The translations under genes were made by a program, and so were the position numbers. A stretch of DNA of 64,000 nt from positions 23,630,527 to 23,694,526 of the forward strand of contig JAMKCF010000004.1 of NCBI GenBank assembly GCA_023634235.1. Direction: 5' to 3'. The notes beneath the pieces were generated by a model. It made no database searches. It had not been told where the DNA came from and worked only from the letters and a program-made list of their open reading frames with translations. How positions within the stretch are numbered: the first letter of the stretch is position 1; each line of letters starts with the position of its first letter. Below, piece by piece: positions 43,249 to 53,629 of the stretch. Source of the stretch: Pisaster brevispinus (Eukaryota > Echinodermata > Asteroidea > Forcipulatida > Asteriidae).

Positions 43249-44034
43249 CTGTGAATGCAAACATCAACAAAACAAAATGGTTAGTTATAATGGTAGGACA
43301 AAAATGAATTACTTTCAAGTAAAATATACCACAAGGAAAACTGATTGGATAATTTTAGTTCTGTTTAGTAAATTACTTTTGCTTTTATTTAAAAAACTAC
43401 ATTGAAAAGTGAAGTAGACAAGTGCTTAAACAAAATATATTTGACTTATAACCAAAAGGTCTAAATGGGTTCTAATGCCGCCACCTTTTGTTTAAACAAA
43501 AGTTTGTTTGTGCACTAAAACACTAAAGGCAAGTAAATGATGAATTCTTGAAAACTGCTAAGAATAAATTTTTCTATTTTAGGAATAAAATTGTGTTTTA
43601 AAAGGGTTAATTAGGTTACTGTCAATTACCACAGTTTATGAATTAAAACAGCTTATTAACGCTGTGATAACAGTATGTCTATATATTGGAAAAACTACAA
43701 CCAATTATGTTTCTTCATTTACAGTCAAAAATCAGGATTAGGAATATCTTCCCCCACCCCATGCCCAGCATTTTTTATTTCCAAGGTTGAGTGTCAGACT
43801 CTATCAGTGCAGTGGTGTAACCAGACATTTTTATTTGGGGGGGGGGGGGGAGGGGGATTGCTGTTTAATGTATCAAACCATTTATTTTTGCATTTTTATC
43901 TCATTTGGGGGGGGGGCAGAGACAAGGCAAGGGTTCTGAGTGGGGGAGCTCCCCCTTCTCCCCTCTGTTTAGGCCACTGCTGCCTTGCCTAACAACATCT
44001 TTTGTTTAAAAAATGTATTTGGTTTTAAATTTAC

Positions 44035-44123
44035 CTGCTTGTAGTGAAGGCTGGTCTTAAGCATGGTGTTAATTGGGTCTTGGACATCCACTTGTTGATG
44101 GGTAGATTTCCCTAAGACTTGCA
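44035..44123 (-). other. Exon-like unit R-B
   Basis: 89 nt between TTTGCATCTACAG and GTAAATTTAAAACC on the minus strand. Same core as R-A, with GGATGTCC instead of AGATGTCC and a shortened middle. Confidence 0.55.
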
Positions 44124-44289
44124 CTGTAGATGCAAACAAAACCAAAATGGTAAGTTATGGTATGCAAAAAAAAAATACGAAGGTCGTTGGTTCAAATCCC
44201 ACTCCAGACAATTTTTCTTTGTTCAATCCCAAATTATATAAAATATACCCAGTCAGTTTCCTTTGTGGTTTATAACTTGATATATAATA

Positions 44290-44545
44290 TTAAAAAGTCG
44301 CATCCCCTTAAGGTGATCCCTTGGCTGCCGCTTCCCAGGTTGCATCGTAAACTTGGGTGTGATCCCTGGCTACACGGCAGCTTACGGTTGAATGGCTTCT
44401 GACTGGCACCCCCGAACAAAGATATTGACTAATAGGGAGACCCCCAACATAGGGCTGGATAGCTCAGTTGGTAGAGCGCCGGTATGTTAATCCGGAGGTC
44501 ATTGGTTCAAGTCCCGCTCCAGTCAATTTTTCTTTGTTCAAACCC
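44290..44545 (+). repeat. tRNA-derived SINE (Asn-like head)
   Basis: At 44457-44530 the sequence folds as a tRNA: acceptor GGCTGGA/TCCAGTC, D arm GCTC...GAGC, anticodon arm CCGG...CCGG with loop ATGTTAA, i.e. anticodon GTT (Asn). The T stem pairs poorly, so it is a tRNA-derived repeat rather than a functional gene. The upstream body (TTGGCTGCCGCTTCCCAGG...) and the tail AATTTTTCTTTGTTCAAAC are shared with other copies. A partial copy precedes it at about 44178-44230. Confidence 0.75.
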
Positions 44546-44680
44546 CTCCCTCCAAAAAAAACCCAAAACAAGTTACTTTCAGGTAAAATAAACCACAAGG
44601 GGAACTGAACTGTCTAAGAAAATTTACCCAGTCAGTTACTCTTGTGGTATTTTACTTGATATTTGGGTTCATCCTAGATC

Positions 44681-44787
44681 CCTCTACTGAAATGGAAGAG
44701 CACTTGAAGACCATAACCAATATAATTCACAAGGCTTGTGAATTATATTGGTTATGGTCTTCAAGTGCTCTTCCATTTCAGTAGAGG
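44681..44787. repeat. 107-nt perfect palindrome (53-nt arms, 1-nt spacer)
   Basis: CCTCTACTGAAATGGAAGAG... reads outwards from a single central G with no mismatch over 53 nt. The sister repeat at about 47095-47180 contains only one arm's worth of related sequence (GGTTATGGTATCCAAGTGCTC...AGTAGAGG), so the other arm was added later. Confidence 0.95.
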
Positions 44788-45133
44788 ATCGGCCTCTCTC
44801 CGGCATCCCTACACTGGGTAACATCTCTAAACATGATCATTTATTTATTCATTGCTAACAGGCGAGTTCTGTTAAGAAATTTGGTTTATATATTTAATAG
44901 GGTTAATTAGGTTACTGTCAATTACCAGCGTTTAGGGGGGGGGCAAGTGGGGGGGGATAGCCGTTTCAATGTATAAAACAATTTATTTTTGCATGTTGTA
45001 TCTCATTTGAGGGGGGGGGCAGAGACAAGGGTTCTGAGTGGGGGAGCTCCCGCCTTCTCCTCTCTGGTTAGGCCACTGCTGCCTTGCATAACATGATCTT
45101 TTGTTTAAAACAAGTTCTTGGCTTTAAATTTAC

Positions 45134-45225
45134 CTTTTTGTAGTGAAGGCTGGTCTTAAGCATGATGATCTTTGGGTCTGGGACATCTACTTGTTGATGG
45201 GTAGATTTCCTTAAGACTTGCATAC
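45134..45225 (-). other. Exon-like unit R-C
   Basis: 92 nt on the minus strand between TTTGCATCCACAG and GTAAATTTAAAGCC. The 3' end is CACTACAAAAAG instead of CACTACAAGCAG, and the middle is shorter than in R-A. Confidence 0.55.
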
Positions 45226-46344
45226 CTGTGGATGCAAACAAAAATAAAAACAAAATGGTTAGTTCTAATGGTAAGAAAACAATAAGTTACTTTCAAGTAA
45301 AATAAACCACAAGGGAAACTGACAGGGGAAATTTACCCAGTCAGTTTCCCTTGTTTATACTGGATATTATTATTAGAGTTTATCCTAGATTATTTGATCC
45401 CATGAAATATATTGAATATAGTTTCCAAGTGCTCAGCCCCTTTCTCGTGCACTCCTACATTGGATGACTAAACATAACAATTTTTTTCACCTTTAACAGG
45501 CAAGTTCTGTTTAGAAATTTGGTTGTTGCCTCTATTTAAAAAACTACTTTCAGGCGTCCAAGTAGACTACTGTCAGTTCCGACAAGTACTTGTGGTTTTA
45601 CTGGAATAACTTGGAAAAAAAATCTTACTTATAAACAAAATGTCATAAGGGGATCTAAAGCCCCATTTTTAAATATTTTTTTTTACCCAATGCTGTGTGC
45701 TTAAATACTGAAGGCAAGTAAAGGAATATTTATTAAAAGCTGCTCAGAAAAATTTGTTTGTTTATTTTTTTAAAAGAAAATTATGTGTTTAAAGGTGTTA
45801 ATTGGGCAACTGTCAAATACCACAGTTTGTGGATTAGGAACAGCCCATATCTCTGTGGTAATGGTGCGACTATGTACTGGAAAAACTTCAACACAATTGT
45901 ATTAAGCTATTAATAGTGAAAAAATCATGTTAGATTCAACTCCCCCCCCCCAACTTTAGTTTATTTCGAATGTTATTAGTCAAACTACTGAAGGTAAGAT
46001 AGATTTAATTCTTGAACAATGTTTGGATAATACTTTGAATGTCAAGCTGTTCAAGGTAAAAAGACGTTGCAACAACATTGAATAACAGAGTATACAAATC
46101 TCTCCCCTGCAGTGGTGTAACCAGACATTTACATCTGGGGGGCAAGTGGGAGGTGGGAGTTAGCTGTTTATTGTATCAAACCAGTCAGTTGTGCATTTGT
46201 TTATCTCATTTGAGGGGGTAAGAGACAAGGCAAGGAATTCTGAACAGGGGGGGGGGAGCTCCCCCTGCCCCCCTCTGGTAAGGCCATTACTGCCTTGCTC
46301 AACATGATCGTTTGTTTTAAACAAGTTCCTGGATTTAAATTTAC

Positions 46345-46432
46345 CTGCTTGTAGTGAAGGCCAGAGTGCATGATGATATTTGGGTCTGGGACATCTACTT
46401 GTTGATGGGTAGATTTCCTAAGATGTGCATGC
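46345..46432 (-). other. Exon-like unit R-D
   Basis: 88 nt on the minus strand between TTTGCATCCACAG and GTAAATTTAAATCC. One nucleotide shorter than the others in the CTTAGGAAATC segment, which shifts the frame relative to R-A and R-C. Confidence 0.55.
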
Positions 46433-46524
46433 CTGTGGATGCAAACAAAAACAAAATGGTTAGTTATAATGGTAGGAAAAAATGAGTTACTTTCAAGTAA
46501 AATAAACTACAAGGAAAACTGACA

Positions 46525-47045
46525 AGCAGGGCTCGGAATCAAAACGAGAAGAACACTATCTACCCTTGACATTTTAAAAACTTCTTTGAAGACCCACCTT
46601 TTTAATAGTTAATATTGTTGTGAAATAACTTGTTAATTACTTGTCTTTGGTTTTTGACTGCTTTTATCTGTATTCTTAATATAACTTATGGATTTTGATT
46701 GTACAGCGCTTTGTGATGTCTATGTGACATGGAAAGCGTTTTTTAAATAATATGTTATTATTATTATTATTATTATTTTTATTACACAGTTTCACATTTG
46801 AGCTGTTTTTTGAACAAGCATTAACTTAAGAAAAAATTTATCTCATTTTTTCTTATGGGTAATACTTCTATACTCAACAGAATTGAAAGTTATTTATATT
46901 TATCAGTTTAAATTAAAAATGAGGTGAGATGTTATTGTTAAAAACACACACAAGACCGCCGGACTTGTATGGTCGTAAGTTTACTGGCCTTATGCTAAAA
47001 CCACTGGCCTCTGGCCTGTGGTCCAGTGTTGATTTTGAGCCCTGA
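46525..47045 (-). repeat. Dispersed repeat (second copy of 1958-2235 family), interrupted by a retrotransposon tail
   Basis: The outer parts (46525-46560 and 46788-47045) match 1958-2270 in reverse orientation, including the CAAGACCGCCGGACTTGTA block. The middle is the retrotransposon fragment listed separately. Confidence 0.7.
46560..46788 (+). mobile_element. L2/CR1-like retrotransposon 3' tail
   Basis: Short coding end (TTTAAAAACTTCTTTGAAGACCCACC), then TGTACAGCGCTTTGTGATG and an ATT microsatellite (46755-46785), typical of L2-type 3' ends. It is inserted in the dispersed repeat; the 2.2-kb copy shows the empty site. Confidence 0.7.
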
Positions 47046-47757
47046 CAAGGTAAATTTACCCAGTCAGTTTCCCTTGTGGTTTATACTTGATATTTGAATT
47101 CATCCTAGATTCTCATCATCCTGTGAAATATTAGTGGTTATGGTATCCAAGTGCTCGCCCCCTAATTAGTAGAGGACCGGTCCTCTCCTGCATCCTTACA
47201 TTGGGTAACATGGGCAAGTTCTGTTTAGTAATTCACTATTACTTTTATCTAAAAAAGATACTTTGAAGAGTGAAGTAGACTCCTGTCAATTACCACAGTT
47301 TGTGGATTAGGAACAACCCATTAACTCTGTGATAATGGTACATATATGTACTGGAAAAACTTCAACACAATTGTACTAATTTATTAAGAGTAAAAAAATC
47401 ATGAGTAGGTTTACACCCCCCCCCCCAATTGTTTTGATAATAATTTGAATGTCAAGCTGTTCAAGCTAAAAAGACGCTGCAACAACATTGAATAATACAA
47501 ATCTCTGCCCTGCAGTGGCAAACCTGGTATTTTCATCCGGGGAGGGGGGGTTTGTTAAGTGGGGGGGGGGGTGGTGCTGTGTTATGTATCAAACCATTCA
47601 GTTGTGCATTTTTAAAATCTCATTTGAGGGGGTCAAGAGACTAGGCAAGAATTCAGAATGGGGAAGCTCCCTCTGCCGCCCCCCCTTTCTGGTAAGGCCA
47701 CTGCTGCTTTGCTAATATGATCTATTGTTTAAAACAAATGCTTGGTTTTAAAGTTAC

Positions 47758-47843
47758 CTGCTTGTAGTGAAGGCTGGTCTTGTCACACTGCATGATGATA
47801 TTTTGGGTCTGGGACATCTACTTGTAGAGCTTCTTGACTTGCA
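47758..47843 (-). other. Exon-like unit R-E (first downstream of right promoter)
   Basis: 86 nt on the minus strand between TTTGCATCTACAG and GTAACTTTAAAACC. Joined in phase to the candidate first exon ending ATG at 51380, it stays open: about 30 codons starting MCKSRSSTSRCPRPK. Continuing into R-D stays open; R-C then gives a stop after four codons. Function unknown. Confidence 0.5.
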
Positions 47844-49067
47844 CTGTAGATGCAAACAAAAACACAAGGTTAAGTTATTATTGTTTGAAGGTTGGGGTTA
47901 AATTGATATTTTTCTTATTTCTACTATGTCAATTACTGGAAGTTATTCAACTTCAGTAAAATAGTTCAACATTATGCATGTTTGTAAATTTATGTGTTTT
48001 CAAAGTGACACAGAGAAACCCTAAAAACATGAAAGCTTACTTTTTAATGCATATTCATTAGCTTGTGTGAATGTTAATATGACCTGTAACCTACAGTGTG
48101 AATAATGCATGAATGGACCAACACCCAAACCAAGAATGTCATGCTGAACAGATAATAACAATAGGTAACAGTATTTGAGGAATGCTGAAGTAAGTTTACA
48201 TGGTTGTGATTTGCATAATATGCATGAGGGTGAATGTTGAATGCATGAGTGAATAATGAACTGAGATTATGTAAATAAGATGCAAATTTGAGTCCTATGG
48301 GTTTTTTTCTGCAAGGGAGTTGTCTCCAAGATCTGTCTGTGCGGGCAGCCTTCCACTGAGCTCTGGAGCAGCGACTTTTTTGTTGAGAGTGAGTTCTGAG
48401 AGGTAATAGTGATTTTCACCTATGCCATTGAACTTTTGGCAGGTGGTAGAAAGACCAAGAAACTGTAAGTTGAACTTTTTAGTTAATACATTCCATTGAA
48501 TTAATTGTTTTACACAACAAAATCTATAGTCAAGTTAGAAAACTTTCCAGATGTAAATTTTATGGTTTTTGCTTCAACCCAATTCATGTTCTAACTTATA
48601 CATAAAATGAAGAACTTGATGTGCTATTTTCTCTGTATGTACCAAAACCCCAACATTATGACAAGAGTTTGGTTAGCCCCATACATAATGCCAATACGCT
48701 GGACCCCCTCCGCTTTTCAGTAGGTGAAAATCTTTTTTCGAATAGGACCCACATTTTGATGCCGAGATTTTCACCCCAGTTGTCACCACAGCTCATTTGA
48801 CTCGAAAATGTGCGCACTGATTTTGGTGTAATTTTATGAACTATTTCAGAGCTGGCAATTGCTCAGTAGACATCGTCAGCGCCATGATGTTTGTGGATGT
48901 GCAAGCCCGACGAGTAGTCTTATGGCCAAGGTGGTATTCATCGCACAGCATGCCACCACTGCGGAACATGAATCAGAAGCAAGCAGCGCGGAATAAAACA
49001 GCACGCTGCAGCGACACAAGAAAATACTAAAAAGGTAATGCGGTTGTTTCAGTGAATCAAATCAGCG
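47844..49067. other. Intron-like stretch of right unit: no gene seen
   Basis: AT-rich. The G/C-richer part near 48310-48400 has no open frame of note. Short open frames around 48836-49030 look random. Confidence 0.4.
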
Positions 49068-49492
49068 TCCGGTGGCTTAATGAAAAAATTGTAACAAGTC
49101 GGATTAAAGCACCAAACTTTGCACACTTGTTTTAGGGGTCCCATAGAAGCATATTAGAGGGGGGTGCCCGGTCTGTCCTCTCAAGGTCAGTAAACTAAAG
49201 GGATCAACTTTTTCCACATAGCTCTGCCTGAGTGTCTGAAATAGATGCATGGTCATTTGTTATAAGTTTTAATAATATGCGGGAGCAGCCCTCTATTGGT
49301 GAAAAATTGACAGGCAGTATTATAACACCACATGAACTTTAACCTCAGCCTGACCTTGACCTAGGTCACTCCAACCGGGCACCCCCCCCCCTTTAGAATG
49401 ATTCTATGGGACCTATAGAATAACTGTACAAAATTTGGTGCTTTAATCCAGCGTGTCACGATTTTGCCAAAAATTGGCCCTAAGCCACTGGA
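49068..49492. repeat. MITE-like element with ~110-bp terminal inverted repeats
   Basis: The left end (TCCGGTGGCTTAATG...GATTAAAGCACCAAACTTTG...GGTCCCATAGAA...GGTGCCCGG) and the right end are inverted, imperfect copies. No coding capacity. Target duplication not clear. Confidence 0.75.
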
Positions 49493-51189
49493 CTATTTAC
49501 TTTATGAACATGCAGATGGCTTTGGTTCTGGGCCACAATGTTATTTGACCTACCACTCTGATGAGGTTCACATTATCAACAGTGATGTTGATCACAATGC
49601 CAGAAGGTTTTTGAGAGCCAATGAAGTGAGACTGTTAGCTAAAGATGAGCAGTTACAACCCCCAAATCTAAAAGATTGAGTCTCAGCATATAACAGCACA
49701 GGACTACATTGGAGAACTAGTAAATAAACATTACATGTTGTATCCAAGACAACTATATGTACCTTGTTGGTGGGTGAAAATTGTTTAGCGAGAGCAAGTA
49801 TCATTAAACCATAGCATGTTATTTCTATTCTGAAGCCTGGTCCACTGGGGGTTCACCTTTGTGTATTTTCTAATTTTCTAATACATAATTAAACATTGGA
49901 AAGCAATGGATATAGAAGTCCACAACTGCTGTGCTTGAAAACTATTTTAAGGCTTTTTCCTGAGTGGCAAGTCCATAAAGGGAACAATTAAATAATATTT
50001 TCAGTAGCTTCAGATTTATGCCTAAAAATGTATCTTTTGGCATGAGTGACCTACATTTATGTCTTTAATGTGATTTGTAACTTCTTTCTTGCTCTAAGGT
50101 CTGGGTGATCCACATGTAACATCACACAAAATAGGTTGCATTCCTGAAACACATCAGAAAGCCATTTTGTCTGAGTGACCAATGTTTTGGCTTTAGTGAC
50201 TTGATAAGCGCTTCAGTCTCATAGTGACAAATTATTTCCCTCATTGTTTTGTGACACAATACATGAGGTATAGGTATTCAATCCTCATGCATTGTTGTGA
50301 AGAGCAATTTACACAGAGGCCCTATGAAGGTACACATTTAGTAATTCCCAGCATTTGTTTTACATATTATACGATATTTAATGCAAAGGAATGCATTTGA
50401 CAGAATGATTGGTCCAACCCCATCCGGGTTCAAGTGTTGAACGTATTGAGAAATCAGAGCATGTGATTTGACAACACAACAGCCGTGAGTATTGAGCAGG
50501 AAATTTCATTTTCTTAAGAAGTTTTTGCATGTAATTCAGCAAAAAGATGCATCTGTATTGTGAACATGGGCCTATGTACAGTTTGTTGGGAAATAGATGA
50601 GCAGTACAAATGAAATTTAAGTTAATGCTGGCTGAAGAACCACATGTTGAACTATCATGACCATTTTTGGAAAACTTATAGCATAAGGGTGGCCCAAAAT
50701 GGGTGATTCCTATATAAATATTTTAAAAAGGGCTTTTGGGGAGCCTAATACTTTCTAGAAGTATGTTGGGGGTAAACTACAGGCTGACCGTAGAGGTCTC
50801 ACTCTCTGCAGACAGTCACTGGTTTATGCACGGCGTTTCCCCCTTTCTGCGGCTACATTCACCTCTGTTAATGTTGTTATGGACAAAAATTAGTATTCTG
50901 GTATTGGAAATGAAATGTTTTTAAATTGACGATGAACATTCAGGCAAACTCATGAGTCAGAACTGTCACAGTCATGACAGTAGATTAATCTGTTCATGAT
51001 TTTCAATAATATTTCTAAAGTTTATCTCATACAACATAGAAATAAAAGGTGGCATAGGCCTACCCCAAAAGCATTTTCATAAAGTTGAGTGTTAGTTTCT
51101 CCTTTTCAGACCTAACTGTCTGAAAATATTCTCGTCTGGTGTGTTAAGTCAGAAAAAATAACACTTCTCTGAATATTGAGACAACAAGT
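49493..51189. other. Intron-like or intergenic stretch: no feature recognised
   Basis: About 1.7 kb of AT-rich DNA. Short frames at 49464-49679 and 50736-50924 lack codon bias or recognisable motifs. Confidence 0.4.
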
Positions 51190-51379
51190 TTTGGTAAAAT
51201 TCTTACCCCACAATTTCCAATATGGCGACTGACCACTGTTTTTCCCCCCAAATAAGTCAACACGTGTGGTCTTTAAACTTGGCGCTTTCTGCCGAAAACA
51301 CTCTAAATTTCTTCACATTATGCGAACGAAAATCCGTTTGAACATTATAATTCTTTGGACAAGAAAATTCTCCACTCAC

Positions 51380-51530
51380 CATTGCACTTTTTGTTTGAAT
51401 TTTACCATCTCAATCCGTAGAAAACCCGAATTTTTGAAGGAAAAGCTATGAGCCCTGCGAAGTCGTCCTCAGTTTTTCTTCGGCAACAAAGTTGAGCTCG
51501 CCCTCCCTCTCTCCCATTGGTCAGCAGGCG
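51380..51530 (-). other. Candidate first exon of right transcription unit
   Basis: On the minus strand it ends AAAAGTGCAATG|GTGAGTGGAG. The GAGGACGACTTCGCAGGGCTC...TCAAAAATTCGGGTTTTCTACGG portion aligns with the left first exon. The ATG at the start of the left short frame is replaced here (ACTGAGGACGAC against AAAATGGACGAC). A CCAAT motif lies at 51516-51520. The 5' end is arbitrary. Confidence 0.4.
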
Positions 51531-51540
51531 AACCCGGCTG

Positions 51541-51594
51541 TATTTGCATAACAAAGCCCCAAGGCCTTCACCTTGTCTAAATGACCATATTTGG
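51541..51594 (-). promoter_or_regulatory. CArG box plus octamer, right unit
   Basis: On the minus strand CCAAATATGG (51594-51585) is followed 37 nt later by the octamer ATGCAAAT (51549-51542), inside the same 18-mer found at 30939-30956. Sequence upstream (TCCATTACCAAATA) is also shared. It faces the palindrome. Confidence 0.5.
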
Positions 51595-52700
51595 TAATGG
51601 ATGAGAGTTTTGGGGGGTTTGGAGAATTTAGAGGTTGTTAATACCACAGATCAGATAATTAGCACATCGTGTCGGTGACTTAGAAATAGAAACCACTGTT
51701 TTTGAAAGGGGTACGGAGAATTTAAACCTTGATCAATTGATTTTTTGAGACGCCTTTCATGTTTCAAAGTCGCCAAAACTTCAAATCTAGGTCCTTGGTG
51801 CAGACTATTGTCCATTTGGATTCCATTTAGGTTAACTATTTGTACAATTAAGAAAATTATTTTTCGAATTTTTTTGTCAGTTTCTTTTATTTGACACACC
51901 GCCTCCCTCATGATGCCCCACACCACCCCCGCCCACCAATTATGAAGAACTCCTGGGGGCGGTACGTTTTAAAAACAATTTTGTCATACTAGTCTGTGCT
52001 CTTTATGTGCCGACTCTTATTAAGTTGTTAAAACATTTGAGAAGTCTGGGGAGTGTGACGAATAACAACTTAAGAGCAATGGGATAATACTTTTTCCAAA
52101 CCACTTATGAATTATACATTTATCGAGTTTGAAGACGATGAAAGCTATTTCCTTGATCGGCAATGTTGGAAAGCTCAAGGTATTTAATTGATGAGTACAT
52201 TTTCAATTTCATTATGACTTTTAATTTAGTTTTTCACTTTCAATCCAGCACTAGTGTAGTTAATTAGTTTAGTTTCGGTTTGGTTTTGACTTGAGAGGTT
52301 TTCACTTAGTCCGAACTTTTTATAAAATTCAAATTGTGTTTTTTTAAATGTTTTTATTTCGTTTGTTTTGTGTTTTTCCCCGGTAGTTTTCTGCACCACC
52401 AACTCTTTCCAAAGACAAACTGCCCGGTGTGTATTTAATGCCTCCAGCTGATTGTGTTGAATACAACACCGGCCCCATGACTTTTAATGTCACAGTTAAC
52501 GCTGGTACTGCAACAGTACTTTTAGCATCGATCTAGACCCAGTACTGGGGCACTGTACTCCTTCTTTTCCCTGAAATTTTGACATCTGCCGTTGTACTTA
52601 CGTCAAAATTTCAAAAAGAGGGGGTACAGCGCCCCAGTAGGCCTTACTGCTTACAAGTTACTGGATATATAGAACGATAATAAAACTGTTGCAATACCAG
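51595..52700. other. No feature recognised
   Basis: AT-rich stretch upstream of the right unit. A CAGTACTGGGGCACTGTAC / GGGTACAGCGCCCCAGTA inverted pair at about 52540-52640 suggests a small MITE (arms about 20 nt), not further defined. Confidence 0.4.
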
Positions 52701-52714
52701 CTACTGATAAGACT

Positions 52715-53035
52715 TAGCAGACGGGATTCGTGCCTCTTGTCAAGGGGCACATAGGTCTGTAGGTGGTCTGGTGGTATTGTTGGTCATAAGACAGCAGCAC
52801 TAGGATGGTGGTGTCGTGGGTTCAAATCCCATCCGATCCAAGTACTGTGTCTGTGGACTTATTTTAGGAGGGGGAAAACAGACGGGATTCAAACTGGCCT
52901 CTTGTCACTGGGCACACTAGGTCACAGTGTTACTGTGGTAAGACATCTGCTCTAGGATGGTGGGGTTGTGTGTTCGAATCCCATCTGATCCAAGTACTAG
53001 GCATAATTTTACTGTGGACTTTTTCCGGGGGGTGG
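52715..53035 (+). repeat. Tandem pair of tRNA-derived repeats
   Basis: The CAGACGGGATTC... unit starts near 52719 and again at 52879 (period about 160). Each has GTGGGTTCAAATCCCATCCGATCCAAGTACT or its near copy (GTGTGTTCGAATCCCATCTGATCC), a B box with an acceptor-like end, and TTACTGTGGACTT downstream. The upstream arm lacks good tRNA pairing. Confidence 0.65.
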
Positions 53036-53629
53036 GGGGGGGGGGGTTAAAAAAGGGTTTTAAAAAAAGTGAACAAGTGTAGGTAGGATGTGGAAATCTC
53101 ACCTCTATATTGCCAGGTTAATCAAATATTGTCATTACCAAATCAGCTAAATTTGAACATTGATTGATTATGAAGAATATTGGAAAAGTATCAACAAAGG
53201 GCTACTGCCTTTCTTGGCTTGGGTGAGGAGCGACTTAGAATAAGAAGTGATCATCTTCGGTTTGGACTAAAACAGGCTTGGATTGTAACACCAGTGACAG
53301 CTGGTCTGTTGTCCTACCTTACGGCCAGTGAAATTTTCTTATATCCATATTATTTGGTAATTTATATAATCATGGTAATTAGGCCTACTGTTTGGTAATT
53401 ATTCCCATGATGCACATTGTTTTCTATCACCAAGGATCAAGGTGTTCTGAAAAATCAGAATTCCAGCTCTATCATAAAATGTGTGTACACATAATTTATT
53501 AGATACTATTTACCATTGAGTACATTTTTAATTTTGTGTTCGTCTGTACAGGATTTCTGTTTATTTTTTTCCTGGAAATGTACTTCAATTGTTTAATTTT
53601 GTTTTCTCCAAGTAGCTGAATGGTGAGAG

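Larger units (their letters stand above)
42100..47880 (-). repeat. Array of irregular ~0.9-1.4-kb repeats carrying exon-like units
   Basis: Several recurring blocks run through this stretch: GGTTACTGTCAATTACCACAGTTT...ACTCTGTGATAACAGTATGTACTGGAAAAACTTCAACA (near 42260, 42770, 43610, 45800, 47280, part at 44900); a G-rich block CATTTTTATCTCATTTGAGGGGG...GAGCTCCCCCTGCCCCCTCTGG (43000, 43900, 45000, 46200, 47620); the exon-like unit; and CAAGTAAAATAAACCACAAGG with its inverted partner. Spacing between exon-like units is about 886, 1099, 1211 and 1413 bp. Units differ by insertions and deletions, so this is an old array. Confidence 0.8.

Noticed and set aside
43675..43992. 105-codon + frame with a glycine run
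   Set aside because: It arises from a poly-G run and the G-rich repeat block; homologous blocks in the array do not keep the frame.
44457..44530. Functional tRNA-Asn gene
   Set aside because: The T stem pairs poorly, no clean Pol III terminator context was distinguished from the SINE tail, and related copies share non-tRNA flanks.
42100..47880. CRISPR-like or satellite array
   Set aside because: Units are about 0.9-1.4 kb, irregular and eukaryotic in context; there are no short regular repeats with spacers.
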